Positions 5,674 through 6,368 of a stretch of 6,368 bases of DNA are shown piece after piece. Both the position numbers and the translations under genes were made by a program. The DNA comes from an uncultured Eubacteriales bacterium (GTDB lineage Bacteria; Bacillota; Clostridia; Christensenellales; QAND01): NCBI GenBank assembly GCA_900546685.1, contig UREB01000102.1, forward strand, positions 1 to 6,368, read 5' to 3'. The notes beneath the pieces were generated by a model. It was given only the letters and a program-made list of their open reading frames with translations. It searched no databases and was not told the DNA's origin. Numbering within the stretch: the first letter of the stretch is position 1; each line of letters begins with the position of its first letter.

Positions 5674-6338
5674 CTCGTCTCCTTTGCCAAAAGCGCAATG
5701 CCAACTGCATTGTCGCCTGCGTACAACGGATCAGCGAAAGCGACCTTCAATTGTTTTGCCATCTTGGCACAGCGCTCTGTCACCACTGTTTTTACCAATT
5801 GGTTGGCCGATACACCGCCCGCTACCAGCACATACGCTAATCCTGTCGCTTGGTACGCTCGTATAATTGCCTTGGACAATGCACGGCCAAGCGATACAAA
5901 CACACCCCTGGCAATCTCTTCTTTTGCAACGCCTTTTTCTATGGCTTGTTTTGTCTGCGTTTCGGCGCCGGAAAAGAATAGATCCATACCCTTTACCGTG
6001 ACGGTAAAGGAGGCTGCTGTTTCCGTTTGGCAGGCCAATGTCTCCAATGCGCGGCCAGCTGGAAAATCCAAGCCAAGCTTTACCCCGGTACGGTCTACCC
6101 ACTGACCGGCCGCAATGTCTTGCGTAGCCCCTAAAATCTCGGCCGTATAACCTTGTTGGCAGATTTTCAAAAGCTCGGTGGTTCCGCCGGATAAATGAAC
6201 GCCCAAATATGTCTCCGGTATTTGCAGGCCGATCTCTGCTGCGCGGATATGCCCCTGCTGATGCGAAAAATAATCTATGGGCACGCCCGCGGCGCTGGCT
6301 ACGCTGTCCGCCACCGCCTTGCCCGCCAAAAAGACCGG
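5667..6338 (-). CDS. TsaD/Kae1/Gcp-like (M22 family) protein, C-terminal part
   Basis: The last 223 residues of an ASKHA-fold protein of the TsaD/Kae1 (old name O-sialoglycoprotein endopeptidase) family; the 5' part is lost at the adapter-contaminated contig end. The frame is open to 6338, so the TTG near 6327 is not the real start (PVFLAGKAV runs through it). Visible features are the HxxxH metal motif in FSHQQGHIRAAEIG (H26 and H30 of the fragment), the phosphate loop LSGGTTELL, GATQDIAAGQWVDRTG followed by LGLDFPAGRALE, FFSGAETQTKQAI, the nucleotide loop VAGGVSANQLV, and a terminal Asp in YAGDNAVGIALL. Canonical TsaD, which makes the tRNA t6A37 modification, carries SGGHT; here the His is Thr. 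Divergent copies of this type commonly sit before xseA in Clostridia, probably as paralogs of a separate tsaD; their role is not established. A classic tsaD symbol is therefore withheld. It overlaps xseA by 7 bp. Confidence 0.85.
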   Translation of the reverse strand, partial: PVFLAGKAVADSVASAAGVPIDYFSHQQGHIRAAEIGLQIPETYLGVHLSGGTTELLKICQQGYTAEILGATQDIAAGQWVDRTGVKLGLDFPAGRALETLACQTETAASFTVTVKGMDLFFSGAETQTKQAIEKGVAKEEIARGVFVSLGRALSKAIIRAYQATGLAYVLVAGGVSANQLVKTVVTERCAKMAKQLKVAFADPLYAGDNAVGIALLAKETRC

Positions 6339-6339
6339 C

Positions 6340-6368
6340 AGATCGGAAGAGCGTCGTGTAGGGAAAGA
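6340..6368. other. Illumina sequencing adapter remnant (non-biological)
   Basis: The final 29 bases begin AGATCGGAAGAGCGTCGTGT and continue to the window end, matching the TruSeq-type read-through adapter exactly as I remember it. This marks untrimmed reads at the contig edge. Genomic sequence ends at about 6339, and any translation upstream of codon 6338 is meaningless. Confidence 0.96.

Overview
This window looks like a metagenomic contig from a Bacillota bacterium, most likely of the class Clostridia, with mid-range GC. The gene order TsaD-like - xseA - xseB - ispA - OLE RNA - oapA - dxs - tlyA is the arrangement known from anaerobic or extremophilic Firmicutes. Every gene is on the minus strand, so transcription runs from high to low coordinates. 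The last 29 bases (6340-6368) are Illumina adapter, not genome, so the right edge is an assembly artefact.

Layout in transcription order: the C-terminal 223 residues of a TsaD/Kae1/Gcp-like protein (6338-5667); xseA (5673-4429) and xseB (4450-4235), the two exonuclease VII subunits; ispA (4245-3370), a farnesyl diphosphate synthase; a gene-free stretch of about 700 bases (3369-2672); a small four-helix membrane protein (2671-2090) with the features of OapA; dxs (2076-229); and the first 77 codons of tlyA (232-1). The protein genes are packed tightly with overlaps (7, 22, 11 and 3 bp) or a 13-bp gap, which indicates one operon with coupled translation.

The most interesting part is the gene-free stretch. 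From about 3260 to 2680 it is GC-rich and full of complementary segments, it sits exactly between ispA and the OapA-like gene, and its two ends can pair (3252-3259 with 2682-2689). I call it an OLE (Ornate, Large, Extremophilic) RNA, one of the largest and least understood structured bacterial RNAs. OapA is its known membrane partner. A strong extended -10 promoter (3267-3296) lies just upstream and would start transcription almost at the first base of the terminal helix, so the RNA probably has its own promoter as well as operon read-through. OLE is a known class. What is less well described here is this promoter, an inverted repeat over its -35 box, two end-closing long-range helices, and the ambiguous oapA start next to the RNA 3' end.

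Functionally, the operon joins isoprenoid precursor synthesis (dxs at the entry of the MEP pathway, ispA for C15 chain formation), DNA end processing (xseAB), rRNA methylation (tlyA), and an RNA-membrane-protein complex tied in Bacillus halodurans to stress tolerance, Mg2+ homeostasis and carbon-source adaptation. No mobile elements, CRISPR arrays, tRNAs or clear Rho-independent terminators were seen.
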